From Nosocomiicoccus ampullae (GTDB taxonomy: Bacteria > Bacillota > Bacilli > Staphylococcales > Salinicoccaceae): a stretch of DNA of 64,000 nt. Every line of letters starts with the position of its first letter. The stretch's first letter is position 1. A program made the position numbers and the translations under genes. Positions 19,942 through 29,045 of the stretch are shown here, in pieces. The DNA lies in assembly GCF_019357495.1 (NCBI RefSeq), contig NZ_CP079110.1, positions 434,001 to 498,000 on the forward strand, in the 5' to 3' direction. The notes beneath the pieces were generated by a model, which was not told the origin of the DNA, did not search any database, and saw only the letters and a list, made by a program, of their open reading frames with translations.

Positions 19942-20247
19942 CGAAAACACCTCATCAGAATTCCCTAAATATATCTGTTCAATTAATAAATATAAACCAT
20001 CATATACAAACATGCAATAATTAAAGTTCTATTTAATACTTAACAAAATCGTAAACTATGGTAGAATCTATATGTGAATGACAGTGAGCTATAGTGGTGA
20101 ATTGCTTATAGAATGTATAAATTGTAAAATTATTGAACAATTTTTGAACAATCTGTGAAAAAAAGCTATCAATACTATAGATTATCGGTGTCTTTTCCTA
20201 TATTATTAATAGTAACTAGAATGTTGGTGAAAGGGGGCGAGGGATGA
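19942..20247. promoter_or_regulatory. Divergent control region between ctaA and ctaB
   Basis: This 306-base AT-rich gap holds no gene. For ctaB there is TTAACA (20040-20045), a 16-base spacer and TAGAAT (20062-20067). Downstream are two direct repeats TTGAACAAT at 20133-20141 and 20144-20152, 11 bases apart, followed by CTGTGAAAA. In B. subtilis ResD controls ctaA from this gap through TTTGTGAAT-like sites, so a ResD/SrrA-type or Rex-type control is possible. The leader of ctaB would be about 175 bases. Confidence 0.45.
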
Positions 20248-21159
20248 ATGCAGAGTCATGTGTCTAGCAATAGACAAACTATGACATTTGTTGAAAGACA
20301 ACAAGCATTTAGAGTTCTAATTAAAGAGGGCATCATTAAAGCAAATTTAATTCCAGCATTTGCGGCTGGATTTTTAGCTGTAATGTATTACGGCCATTCT
20401 TTCTTTAGTTCATTACCATTATTACTAATCATGCTATTAGGTGTTGGGCTTTTAATCGGAGGAGTTGCAGCGCTGAATAACTATTATGACCGGGATATTG
20501 ATTCAGTAATGAAGTCGAAAGAAAGCAGACCAAGCATAGATGGTACTTATAGTGGTAAAGATATACTTTGGATTGGTTTTTCAATGGTTGTAATTGGAGA
20601 AGCACTCTTATATTCGATCAACATGACTGCAGGGACGCTTGGCCTCTTAGCTGGTTTTGGCTATGTAGTGCTATATTCTATCTACTCTAAAAGACATTAT
20701 GTCATTAATACAGTAGTTGGAGCATTACCAGGAGCAGCACCTCCCTTAATTGGATGGGCGGTTATAGACCCAAACTTACATATACTCGCTATCGCGATGT
20801 TCTTTGTAATGTTTATATGGCAACCACCGCACTTTTACGCTTTAGCAATAAACCGTAAAGACGAATACAGCATGGCTAACATTCCAATGTTACCGAGTGT
20901 GAAAGGAGAAAAGCGGACGGTTAAATCGATAGTGATGTGGATTTCACTATTAATTATTACTCCGTTTTTCATGGCTGATTTAGGGATTTGGTTCGTAATT
21001 CTAATTACATTACTTAACCTATCTTGGTTATTACTATCCTTAAATATGTTCAAACCGATCACAGATTACAAACGCTACGCAAAAACAGTGTTTGTATTTT
21101 CATTGAATTACATTCTTATTTTTTACGTGATGATTATAGTTGCCGGTCTATTAATCTAA
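20248..21159 (+). CDS. ctaB: Protohaem IX farnesyltransferase (haem O synthase)
   Basis: UbiA-type prenyltransferase that adds farnesyl to haem B, the step before CtaA. It has 303 residues and seven to nine membrane helices. The prenyl-diphosphate motif NNYYDRDIDSVM is at 77-88 and the second acidic/basic motif follows around YSIYSKRHYVINTVVGALPGA. AAAGGGGG selects the ATG at 20248; the ATG at 20244 is in another frame and stops after seven codons. First gene of the ctaBCDEF run. Confidence 0.95.
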   Translation: MQSHVSSNRQTMTFVERQQAFRVLIKEGIIKANLIPAFAAGFLAVMYYGHSFFSSLPLLLIMLLGVGLLIGGVAALNNYYDRDIDSVMKSKESRPSIDGTYSGKDILWIGFSMVVIGEALLYSINMTAGTLGLLAGFGYVVLYSIYSKRHYVINTVVGALPGAAPPLIGWAVIDPNLHILAIAMFFVMFIWQPPHFYALAINRKDEYSMANIPMLPSVKGEKRTVKSIVMWISLLIITPFFMADLGIWFVILITLLNLSWLLLSLNMFKPITDYKRYAKTVFVFSLNYILIFYVMIIVAGLLI

Positions 21160-21187
21160 ACTTATATTTCGAAAGAGGGGTCTATTG

Positions 21188-22327
21188 ATGAAGAACAGTT
21201 GGACGAAGACAAAATTTTATATGTTAATGTCTGTTCTAGCTATTTTCTTAGCAGGCTGTGGTAAAGAAAATTTAAGTGCTTTACAACCTGCTGGTGAAAT
21301 TGGGAAACAACAATTTTTCTTAATTGTTCTTTCAATTTCAATTATGTTACTTGTTGTCGGAACTGTTGCGATTACATTTACTATCGCTGTTCTAAAGAGT
21401 CGTAGAAGTAAAGTAGGAGAAGCATTTGTACCGAAACAAGTAGCGGGTAACCATAAACTTGAAGTGATTTGGACAACAATTCCAATCATCTTACTTATCA
21501 TTTTAGCAATTCCAACAGTTTGGATTACATTCAAACAAGCGGACGTTGAGGATATGGTAACGGAAGATGGTGTAGCAAATAAAGATTCAGTAATCGTTAA
21601 CGTTACTGCATACCAGTACTGGTGGGAATTTGAATATGAACACGAAGGTGTTGTAACTTCACAAGACCTAGTTGTTCCAACAGATGAGAAAGTATTCTTC
21701 AACCTTAAAGGTGCAGATGTAAAACACTCATTCTGGATTCCATCAGCTGGTGGTAAGCTTGACACAAACGTAGATGGTATTAACAGCTTTTACTTAGTAT
21801 TTGATGACGATAAAGCAGAAAATGCAGATCGTTTATTCTATGGTAAATGTGCTGAGTTATGTGGACCATCACACGCTCTTATGGACTTTAAAGTAAATGC
21901 TCTACCAAGAGAAGAATTCGATCAGTGGTTAGCTGATATGAAAGAATTCGAAGAAGAAGGTAAAACAGCAGATTCTTCTGACGCAAAAGAAGGTCAAGAG
22001 ATTTTCAACAACTCTTGTATGGGATGTCACTCTGTAACACCAACTAACCCAGGTGCGGCTGGACCAAACCTTACAAACTTTGGTGACAGAGAACTTATCG
22101 CAGGTGTCCTAGAGCACAACGAAGAAAACTTAATTGACTGGATCAAAGATCCAGAAAGCATTAAACCAGACAACAAAATGACTGGTGCTTATCAATTAAA
22201 CGATGATGAAATTGAAAAAGTAGCTGCATACTTAATGGAGCTTAAAGTTGACAAAAACTCTGGAGACGTTGAAAAAATGAAAAAAGCAATTGAAGCAGAG
22301 GATAATGATGAAGGAGGCGACAATTAA
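21188..22327 (+). CDS. ctaC: caa3-type cytochrome c oxidase subunit II with fused cytochrome c domain
   Basis: Carries electrons from cytochrome c to subunit I. The order is a lipoprotein signal (lipobox LAGC, C24), two membrane helices, the CuA cupredoxin domain with YGKCAELCGPSHALM (the two cysteines, histidine and methionine ligands) and a C-terminal cytochrome c domain with CMGCH. The fused haem c makes it a caa3 oxidase, as in Bacillus. The ATG at 21188 is preferred to the TTG one codon earlier. AGAGGGG lies upstream. ctaD follows after two bases. Confidence 0.96.
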   Translation: MKNSWTKTKFYMLMSVLAIFLAGCGKENLSALQPAGEIGKQQFFLIVLSISIMLLVVGTVAITFTIAVLKSRRSKVGEAFVPKQVAGNHKLEVIWTTIPIILLIILAIPTVWITFKQADVEDMVTEDGVANKDSVIVNVTAYQYWWEFEYEHEGVVTSQDLVVPTDEKVFFNLKGADVKHSFWIPSAGGKLDTNVDGINSFYLVFDDDKAENADRLFYGKCAELCGPSHALMDFKVNALPREEFDQWLADMKEFEEEGKTADSSDAKEGQEIFNNSCMGCHSVTPTNPGAAGPNLTNFGDRELIAGVLEHNEENLIDWIKDPESIKPDNKMTGAYQLNDDEIEKVAAYLMELKVDKNSGDVEKMKKAIEAEDNDEGGDN

Positions 22328-22329
22328 GC

Positions 22330-24261
22330 ATGGCTAAGGTAAATGGGCAAGAAGTTGGTTTTGGTCGTTTAATTTGGGAATACCTTACTACAGTTGACCA
22401 TAAGAAGATCGCTATTTTATACCTAATTGCTGGTGGATTCTTCTTCGTCATGGGTGGTATTGAAGCGATGCTTATTCGTATTCAGCTCGCTGTACCAAAT
22501 AACGATTTCCTATCTGCTGGATTATTTAACGAAATGATCACGATGCACGGTACTACGATGATATTCTTAGCTGCGATGCCAATTATATTCGCATTTATGA
22601 ACGCAGTAGTTCCATTACAAATTGGTGCACGTGACTTAGCGTTCCCATTCATGAACGCTTTAGGTGTATGGATGTTTATTTTAGGTGGTATCTTCGTTAA
22701 CATTTCTTGGTTATTCGGAGACGCACCTGACGCTGGTTGGACAAGTTATGCGTCACTATCTATTGCATCACCAGGACATGGTATTGACTTCTATGCAATT
22801 GGTTTACAGATTGCAGGGGCTGGTACTTTAATTACAGGTATTAACTTTGTAACAACAATTATTACGATGAGAGCACCAGGTATGACATACATGAGAATGC
22901 CATTATTCACATGGACAGCACTTGTTGCATCAATTCTTATCGTGTTTGGTTTCCCACCATTAACAGTAGGACTTTTCTTACTAACATTTGACCGTATGTT
23001 CGGTTCAAATTTCTTCATTGTTGAAGCTGGTGGTAACACAATTATTTGGGAACACTTATTCTGGATCTTCGGACACCCAGAAGTATATATCCTAATCTTA
23101 CCGGCATTCGGTATTTTCTCTGAGATTTTTGCAGTATTCTCAAGAAAGAGACTATTCGGTTATTCTGCGATGGTATTCGCTACTGTATTAATCGGATTCT
23201 TTGGATTCATGGTTTGGGCACACCACATGTTCACAGTTGGTTTAGGTCCAACAGCAAACGCTATTTTCGCATTAGCTACAATGGCGATTGCCGTGCCTAC
23301 AGGTATTAAAATATTTAACTGGATCGCAACGATTTGGGGCGGTAGTATTACATTTACTACACCAATGCTTTATGCATTAGCATTTATCCCATCATTCGTT
23401 ATGGGTGGGGTAACTGGTATCATGCAATCAGTTGCACCAGCAGACTATCAGTACCATGACTCATACTTTATCGTAGCTCACTTCCACTACGTAATCGTAG
23501 GTGGGGTAGTATTTGCGATATTAGCAGGGCTTCACTACTGGTGGCCATTAATGTTCGGTACGAAACTTAACGAAACATTAGGTAAAATCGAAATGGCAGT
23601 ATTTGCTATCGGTTTCCATATGACATTCTTAATTCAACACTGGTTAGGTCTATGGGGTATGCCACGTCGTGTATTCACATACTTAGACGGTCAAGGTTTA
23701 AATGTTGGTAACTTAGTATCAACAATCGGTGCATTACTCATGGCAGTCGGTGTTATCGTACTAGTCATTAACATTATTATTACAGTTGCTAAAAACGACA
23801 GAGTTGTTGACGTTGACATTTGGGATGGTCGTACACTTGAGTGGTCAGTTGCAGCACCAACTCCAGAATACAACTTCTTCCAGACTCCACTAGTACGTGG
23901 ATTAGACGCTCTACAACTTGAAAAAGAAGAAAACAATGGCGAAATTCCAGCAGCCGGACCAGTTGAGGATATTCATATGCCGAACAACTCAATTATCCCG
24001 CTAATCTTGTCATTAGGATTATTTATCGCAGGATTCGGTGCGTTATTCCATGCATCTGGTCAAGACTGGGCAATCCCAGCGGTTAAAGACTTACCAAGTA
24101 TGAGACCTTGGTCAATGATTTTACTCGTTGGTGGTTTATCGATTACATTCTTATCTATGATGGCAAGATCTTGGATTGACGATCACGGTCATTACGTGAA
24201 GAAAGAACGTATCGAAAAAGAAATGCGCGAATATGAAGAAAGAAAAAGAGGTGCGAACTAA
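22330..24261 (+). CDS. ctaD: caa3-type cytochrome c oxidase subunit I
   Basis: Catalytic subunit with haem a, haem a3 and CuB; reduces oxygen and pumps protons. It has 643 residues with 12 or more membrane helices and a C-terminal extension. CuB ligands are visible in FGHPEVYILILPAFG and in WAHHMFTVG, and the haem ligands in VAHFHYVIVGG. The YILILPAFG stretch carries the histidine-tyrosine crosslink region. The stop overlaps the ctaE start by one base. Confidence 0.97.
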   Translation: MAKVNGQEVGFGRLIWEYLTTVDHKKIAILYLIAGGFFFVMGGIEAMLIRIQLAVPNNDFLSAGLFNEMITMHGTTMIFLAAMPIIFAFMNAVVPLQIGARDLAFPFMNALGVWMFILGGIFVNISWLFGDAPDAGWTSYASLSIASPGHGIDFYAIGLQIAGAGTLITGINFVTTIITMRAPGMTYMRMPLFTWTALVASILIVFGFPPLTVGLFLLTFDRMFGSNFFIVEAGGNTIIWEHLFWIFGHPEVYILILPAFGIFSEIFAVFSRKRLFGYSAMVFATVLIGFFGFMVWAHHMFTVGLGPTANAIFALATMAIAVPTGIKIFNWIATIWGGSITFTTPMLYALAFIPSFVMGGVTGIMQSVAPADYQYHDSYFIVAHFHYVIVGGVVFAILAGLHYWWPLMFGTKLNETLGKIEMAVFAIGFHMTFLIQHWLGLWGMPRRVFTYLDGQGLNVGNLVSTIGALLMAVGVIVLVINIIITVAKNDRVVDVDIWDGRTLEWSVAAPTPEYNFFQTPLVRGLDALQLEKEENNGEIPAAGPVEDIHMPNNSIIPLILSLGLFIAGFGALFHASGQDWAIPAVKDLPSMRPWSMILLVGGLSITFLSMMARSWIDDHGHYVKKERIEKEMREYEERKRGAN

Positions 24262-24887
24262 TGGCAGAAGTTAAATATAATGTAAGCAATGCTAATTGGC
24301 CGAAGCACCCAGAAACAGCTACAACAGAAGGTAAAAATAAGTTTGTTGGATTTTGGACATTCTTAGCCGGAGAGACAGTGTTATTCTCTTGTCTCTTCGC
24401 AACTTACCTCGCGTTAAAAGACTCTGTACCAAGTGATGATCACTTACTAGCTGCTGATTTATTCCACTTAGAGTTAGCGTTTGTTATGACGATGTTCTTA
24501 TTAACATCATCATTAACGAGTGTTTTCGCTGTGTATCAAATGAGAAATAACAACTTCTCAAAAATGCAGCTTTGGTTAGGAATTACAGTATTATTAGGTG
24601 CTGGTTTCTTAGCATTAGAAATCTATGAGTTTATTGAATATGTATCACTCGGACACACGTTTAGATCAAGTGCATTTGGTAGTGCGTTCTACATATTAAT
24701 TGGAACTCACGGTTTCCACGTAATTATCGGATTAATTTGGATTACACTTCTAATCATCCGTAACGCAGGACGTGGATTATCAGTATATACAGCTGCTAAA
24801 GTAAATACAGCTGCATTATACTGGCACTTCATTGACGTTGTGTGGGTGTTCATCTTCACAATCGTTTATCTGTTAGGGGTGTTATAA
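24261..24887 (+). CDS. ctaE: caa3-type cytochrome c oxidase subunit III
   Basis: Membrane subunit of 208 residues with five helices, stabilising the proton-pumping core. GFWTFLAGETVLFSCLFATYLAL and GTHGFHVIIGL are the conserved segments of this family, and WHFIDVVWVFIFTIVYL ends it. It sits between ctaD (one-base overlap) and ctaF (no gap), so the three are made together. Confidence 0.96.
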   Translation: MAEVKYNVSNANWPKHPETATTEGKNKFVGFWTFLAGETVLFSCLFATYLALKDSVPSDDHLLAADLFHLELAFVMTMFLLTSSLTSVFAVYQMRNNNFSKMQLWLGITVLLGAGFLALEIYEFIEYVSLGHTFRSSAFGSAFYILIGTHGFHVIIGLIWITLLIIRNAGRGLSVYTAAKVNTAALYWHFIDVVWVFIFTIVYLLGVL

Positions 24888-25235
24888 ATGGCAGACTTAC
24901 AAACAGAATCATTAAACAAAAAAGAGTTAGACACACTGTATAAATCACGTGCAAAAGAGATGAGAATTCAGTTAACATCTTTTGCTCTAATGATTTTCAT
25001 GACATTTATAGCATTCGGATTAGTAGCACTTGAATTCAACAAATATTTAGTTGGGGCTATTATCGTTACACTAGCATTCATCCAAGTTATCCTTCAGTTC
25101 TTCTACTTTATGCACATGAAGGATAAAGGACACGACTTTGCGAAGTTATTTATATTAGTTGGTATGTACTTTGCAATTGCGTTTATTATTACGTTTGTGT
25201 TCATCGTATGGATTGGAACAGGTGGAATTAAATAA
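24888..25235 (+). CDS. ctaF: caa3-type cytochrome c oxidase subunit IV
   Basis: Small three-helix membrane subunit of the oxidase, 115 residues. QVILQFFYFMHMKDKGHDFAKLFIL is the typical stretch of this family. It directly follows ctaE and is closed by a strong terminator, which marks the end of the structural-gene operon. Confidence 0.93.
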   Translation: MADLQTESLNKKELDTLYKSRAKEMRIQLTSFALMIFMTFIAFGLVALEFNKYLVGAIIVTLAFIQVILQFFYFMHMKDKGHDFAKLFILVGMYFAIAFIITFVFIVWIGTGGIK

Positions 25236-25239
25236 AATA

Positions 25240-25268
25240 AAAGGACTAGCGATGCTAGTCCTTTTTTT
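25240..25268 (+). terminator. Terminator after ctaF
   Basis: Stem AAGGACTAGC / GCTAGTCCTT with a three-base loop and seven or more Ts. Confidence 0.9.
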
Positions 25269-25356
25269 AATGTTGATAATTTGACAAATAAAATATGTAA
25301 GTTTTGAACAAAATAGTCTATAATGAAGAGTAGTTAATTATTAAAGGGTGATAAAT

Positions 25357-26310
25357 TTGGATCGTTTAATGTCGATACGAATTTTTGGTTTCATTGGTAA
25401 TTGGAGTCCATTTTTAATTGCGTTCATGATTGTCGCATCAATAGTGTACTTTTTAATTACGATGAAATGGTATAAAGACATACCTGGTGGACGTAAGCTT
25501 AAAACATCTGAATTTTGGATGTCTGTTTCAGTCATTATATTATTTTATATTACATTCGGTTCACCAGTAGACATACTGAGTCATATATTATTTACATTCC
25601 ATATGATTCAAATGGCATTAGGATTACTTTTAATTCCGCCAATGCTATACTTTGCAATTCCTGATTATTTATGGGCATACATGATTAAATTACCTGTATT
25701 AAGAGTGTTCCATAAAATAGGACAAAAGCCGTTACTTGCACTCGTGTTATTCTGTGGGGCATTTTCTCTTTACCATATTCCAAAAGTTATGGATACGTTA
25801 AAGTTAAATCAGTCTTTACACTTTGCTTCACTTGGTGTCTTATTTATACTCGCAGTTATTGCGTTTTGGCCAGTATTAAACAAAGTAGATCCGCCGGAAA
25901 AACATATGAACTACTTATTTAAAACGTTATATGTGTTTGGTATTGGTGGGTTACTTTTACCAGCATGTGCGATGATTATTTTCACTGAGACACCATTGTT
26001 TAAAACTTATACTGAAAGTGCAGCATGGTTAAAATCAATGGAGCTTTGTGTACCTGCAGGTGTATTAGATTCACTTAAAGATCAAAATATGATTAGTGGA
26101 CCAGAATATTTTAGTAACATGTCTCCGTTATCAGACCAACGTACTGGTGGAGTCATTATGAAAATTTTACAAGAAGTTTTCTTTGGTTTTATCATTGCTT
26201 ACTTATTCATTAAATGGTGGAACCAAGAGTCAAAAGATCCAGACGAAATTACACGTCGTTCACTTGAAGCTGCAAATGAGCGTAAAAAAATGGAAGAATT
26301 ATATAGATAA
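25357..26310 (+). CDS. ctaG: Cytochrome c oxidase assembly factor CtaG
   Basis: Multi-pass membrane protein (caa3_CtaG family), 317 residues, needed for caa3 oxidase assembly and probably copper supply in Bacillus. Conserved features are HILFTFHMIQMALGLLLIPPML, and the late GPEYFSNMSPLSDQRTGGVIMK. The start is read as the TTG at 25357, with AAAGGGTG ending six bases upstream; a GTG three codons earlier lies inside that site. It has its own transcript start after the ctaF terminator; TATAAT occurs at 25319-25324. Confidence 0.92.
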   Translation: MDRLMSIRIFGFIGNWSPFLIAFMIVASIVYFLITMKWYKDIPGGRKLKTSEFWMSVSVIILFYITFGSPVDILSHILFTFHMIQMALGLLLIPPMLYFAIPDYLWAYMIKLPVLRVFHKIGQKPLLALVLFCGAFSLYHIPKVMDTLKLNQSLHFASLGVLFILAVIAFWPVLNKVDPPEKHMNYLFKTLYVFGIGGLLLPACAMIIFTETPLFKTYTESAAWLKSMELCVPAGVLDSLKDQNMISGPEYFSNMSPLSDQRTGGVIMKILQEVFFGFIIAYLFIKWWNQESKDPDEITRRSLEAANERKKMEELYR

Positions 26311-26325
26311 TAAGAGGGTTGAAGA

Positions 26326-26790
26326 ATGGATTTAAATTTTATATTGCCGACGATTAGTACATCGTTTATCGTACTTAGTGCAATTATGATGGCGATTGGT
26401 TTACACAAAATGCTAAAGAAAAGAGATATTGAAGGTCACGATAAATTTATGACATTATCAGCTTGGTTTGCATTAATTTTCTTTATCATTTATTTATCTA
26501 AAACGATATTCTTAGGGAACACGATGTTTGGTGGACCAGAATACCTCGTTCCTTATTATGTGACGTTTTTAATCTCTCACATTATTTTGTCGACGACAGG
26601 TGGAGTACTTGGTGGTTTCCAAGTCTTTACAGGTAAAAAGAGAATTTTAGCGAAGCATAGAAAAGTAGGAATGTTCGCAGCGATTGTTTGGTTCTTAACT
26701 GCAATTACTGGTGTTATGGTATATGTATTACTTTATGTACTTTATCCAGGTGGAGAGACAGCAGGACTTTTAGACGCAATTTTACATTAA
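26326..26790 (+). CDS. DUF420 membrane protein (YlbA/CtaM-like)
   Basis: Four-helix membrane protein of 154 residues from the DUF420 family. LPTISTSFIVLSAIMMAIG and HKFMTLSAWFALIFFIIYL-type histidine-containing segments (GHDKFM, SHIILS, KHRKVG) are conserved. In S. aureus the relative CtaM is needed for maturation of haem A-containing oxidase (established), and ylbA sits after ctaG in B. subtilis. It follows ctaG by 15 bases and shares its transcript. Confidence 0.88.
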   Translation: MDLNFILPTISTSFIVLSAIMMAIGLHKMLKKRDIEGHDKFMTLSAWFALIFFIIYLSKTIFLGNTMFGGPEYLVPYYVTFLISHIILSTTGGVLGGFQVFTGKKRILAKHRKVGMFAAIVWFLTAITGVMVYVLLYVLYPGGETAGLLDAILH

Positions 26791-26799
26791 GAAACAAAG

Positions 26800-26837
26800 A
26801 AAACCCCGTTACTTTTTTAAAAGTAACGGGGTTTTTA
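26800..26837. terminator. Bidirectional terminator between the DUF420 and YugN-like genes
   Basis: Long stem AAAACCCCGTTACTTTT / AAAAGTAACGGGGTTTTT with T-runs on both strands. Confidence 0.9.
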
Positions 26838-26838
26838 T

Positions 26839-27195
26839 TTATGCATGAACTGCTAGATCTTCATGAATCGCTCTAATTTTTTGAATTGCGTGTTCGACAA
26901 TTCTTTCTGGGAAATGTTCATCTTTTCCGTATTCAATACCTGTTGGGAAATACCATTTACCAATGTAAGGGTCCATAAGTTGAAGTACTGCATCGTTTGC
27001 ACCAACGTCACCGCTTATTGCATATGCAGGGAAACGTAAGTAAAACGTTCCTTCAGGAACTCTGTATTGGAAGTCGAACGTCATACGTTCATAGTCCCAA
27101 CTACCACCTAATACACAACCATGTTCGTTCATAGTTTCTTGTAAGAGGTTTTGTTCAATAATTAATTTTTCGATACCAGAATTTTCAAATACCAT
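26839..27195 (-). CDS. YugN-like family protein
   Basis: Soluble protein of 118 residues from the YugN-like family, function unknown. Typical stretches are GCVLGGSWDYERMTFDF, YLRFPAYAISGDV and GKWYFPTGIEYG. GGGAGGT upstream of the ATG is a good ribosome site. The gene interrupts the ctaG-ylbA-ricF run seen in Bacillus and lies on the opposite strand. Confidence 0.83.
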   Translation of the reverse strand: MVFENSGIEKLIIEQNLLQETMNEHGCVLGGSWDYERMTFDFQYRVPEGTFYLRFPAYAISGDVGANDAVLQLMDPYIGKWYFPTGIEYGKDEHFPERIVEHAIQKIRAIHEDLAVHA

Positions 27196-27310
27196 CCGAG
27201 TAGACCTCCCTATTCCATTAACTTTATTTTAATCGAAAATGATTGGAAATACAAATACAATTTTATGTACTATAATAGTATGATATCATATTCTAAGAAG
27301 AGGTGAGCGT

Positions 27311-27748
27311 ATGTTTTCTACATATAAGATGATGGAAGTTTTAGATTGTCTTGATGATATAAATGAAATGGTTAAATCCTCTGATGAATTTAAAAATTAT
27401 ATATTTTATAAAAATAAACTCGAAGAAGATTATGAAACAAAAGCGCTTATTGATCAGTTTAATCAATTAAAATTAGACTTTGAAGAAGTTGAGCGCTTTG
27501 GGAGATATCATCCGGACTATAAAGAGAAAAGAAAAAATATTCGTCTCTTTAAAAAGAAAGTAGATTTAAACGAAAACGTTATAGAATATAGACGCGCAGA
27601 ATATGTTTTACAAAACTTACTCGATGAAATACTTTATGTTATCGGTAAGTCAATCAGTAACCACGCAAATGTTGTAAGTTCAAATCCATTCTTTTCAAAT
27701 GGTGAGTCTAACTGTATGACTGGTGGGGGCTGTAGTTGCGCAAGTTAA
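27311..27748 (+). CDS. ricF: YlbF/RicF family regulator, RNase Y accessory factor
   Basis: Helical protein of 145 residues of the YlbF/YmcA family. In B. subtilis RicF forms the Y-complex with RicA (YmcA) and RicT (YaaT), carries Fe-S clusters and steers RNase Y processing. The C-terminal SNCMTGGGCSCAS keeps three cysteines that match the cluster region of RicF. Alternative assignment to YmcA is less likely, because of this cysteine tail and the nearby ylbG. GAGGTGAG precedes the ATG. Confidence 0.87.
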   Translation: MFSTYKMMEVLDCLDDINEMVKSSDEFKNYIFYKNKLEEDYETKALIDQFNQLKLDFEEVERFGRYHPDYKEKRKNIRLFKKKVDLNENVIEYRRAEYVLQNLLDEILYVIGKSISNHANVVSSNPFFSNGESNCMTGGGCSCAS

Positions 27749-27753
27749 AAAAC

Positions 27754-27791
27754 AAAACGGAATCCGAAAATTTTATCGGATTCCGTTTTTG
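27754..27791. terminator. Terminator after ricF
   Basis: Stem AAAACGGAATCCGA / TCGGATTCCGTTTT, with T-runs usable on both strands; the minus-strand gene downstream ends 38 bases later. Confidence 0.85.
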
Positions 27792-27828
27792 TATAATTTA
27801 TAAACGTATTGATTTTTAGACGATAAAT

Positions 27829-28728
27829 TTAATAATTTACGATTAAGTTCGCTTTGTCTGGGTAGTCTGTCACAATCGTGTGTGCTCCTAAATCTAATAA
27901 GCGTTTCATTTCGTTTGTCTCATTCACGACCCAGTAACCAACTTTCACATTTAAGTCATGTAAGAAGTTAATGAATCTTTTTTGATCGAGTCTTAATGAC
28001 GTAACATTAGCTGGAATTTGGAAGGTGTCTCTCGATGGATGGTACAAGTGCCCAAGGCCGCTATAATACAGTGTGTACGCTTTTGTCACTTCTTCACTAC
28101 CAGCACCAATCGCAATTAAGTCTCCACTAAATCCTGTAAATCGTCGGATCTGTTCATCTTCAAAACTTGTGACGATAACTCTGTCGATTACTTTTTCATC
28201 TAAAATTAATTCAAAAAGTAGTGGCGCAATTTTTTGGCCTGCTTCAGTTTTTAAGCTATCTTTCATATCTATATTGATAATAACATCCGGATATTCTCTA
28301 AATAACTCACGTAACGTCATGACTTTAGCATCTTTAGACCCTCTATACGGATAATTTCCTCTAACGTCTTTAAAATTATAGCCAAAATCTAATTCTCTTA
28401 GTTCTTTTAATGTGTAGTCCGAAACTTTACCGCTATTTTCAGTCACTCTGTCGACGTATAAGTCATGGAGTACGACAATTTCGTTATCTTTCGTTAAGCG
28501 GACATCGATTTCAAACCCATCTACTTGCTGATTCACTGCGTTATCAAACGCAAGTCTCGTATGTTCTGGATAATTTCCTTTACCTCCGCGGTGTGCAAAT
28601 ATGTAAGGTGCACGGTGTTTAAACACCGGTTTAATTTCATTTACGTTTCGTTCAGCACGGATTCTACTATATAAATATAATGATGAAATGCCTGCTGCTG
28701 ACAGTAACGCTTTTGTACGTAATTTCAT
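27829..28728 (-). CDS. Glycerophosphodiester phosphodiesterase, membrane-anchored
   Basis: Hydrolyses glycerophosphodiesters to glycerol-3-phosphate and an alcohol. It has 299 residues, with an N-terminal hydrophobic segment (about 5-21) acting as signal or anchor, so the enzyme probably faces outward. The GDPD motifs are complete: FAHRGG (catalytic His), DGFEIDVRLTKDNEIVVLHD (metal ligands and second His). GGAGG precedes the ATG. No glpQ-type transporter genes lie nearby. Confidence 0.9.
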   Translation of the reverse strand: MKLRTKALLSAAGISSLYLYSRIRAERNVNEIKPVFKHRAPYIFAHRGGKGNYPEHTRLAFDNAVNQQVDGFEIDVRLTKDNEIVVLHDLYVDRVTENSGKVSDYTLKELRELDFGYNFKDVRGNYPYRGSKDAKVMTLRELFREYPDVIINIDMKDSLKTEAGQKIAPLLFELILDEKVIDRVIVTSFEDEQIRRFTGFSGDLIAIGAGSEEVTKAYTLYYSGLGHLYHPSRDTFQIPANVTSLRLDQKRFINFLHDLNVKVGYWVVNETNEMKRLLDLGAHTIVTDYPDKANLIVNY

Positions 28729-28804
28729 ATTTGGCCTCCTAATAGATGTAGTATACTAAAAGTTAAATGTGTTATCATGTGTGTAACAAAGAAGGGTGAA
28801 AGCT

Positions 28805-29044
28805 ATGCTAACAGAACGTATTGGTATTTATATATATTTTAAACAAAATAAGTTTATTCGCCAGTTAAAGCGTTACGGTCATGTCGTCTATGTGAATACT
28901 AAAAAGCAATACATGCTCGTTTACGTGAATCAAGAAGAATTAGACGATACATTGAAACGACTATCTAAGCTTAAATACGTTACAGATGTACTTGTCAGTG
29001 AATATAAAAATATTAAAAAAGAATATACAAAAGACCCAGTTTAG
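28805..29044 (+). CDS. ylbG: YlbG family protein (DUF2129, UPF0298)
   Basis: Small soluble protein of 79 residues, function unknown. GIYIYFKQNKFIRQLKRYGHVVYV and YMLVYVNQEELD are typical of YlbG. GAAGGGTG ending at 28798 sets the ATG at 28805; the GTG at 28796 belongs to the ribosome site. In Bacillus it sits between ricF and rsmD, as here apart from two minus-strand genes. Confidence 0.88.
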   Translation: MLTERIGIYIYFKQNKFIRQLKRYGHVVYVNTKKQYMLVYVNQEELDDTLKRLSKLKYVTDVLVSEYKNIKKEYTKDPV

Positions 29045-29045
29045 C

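Noticed and set aside
20244-20267. Seven-codon frame ATG at 20244 overlapping the ctaB start
   Set aside because: It shares the ribosome site by chance and has no leader-peptide features such as runs of one amino acid or a following terminator.
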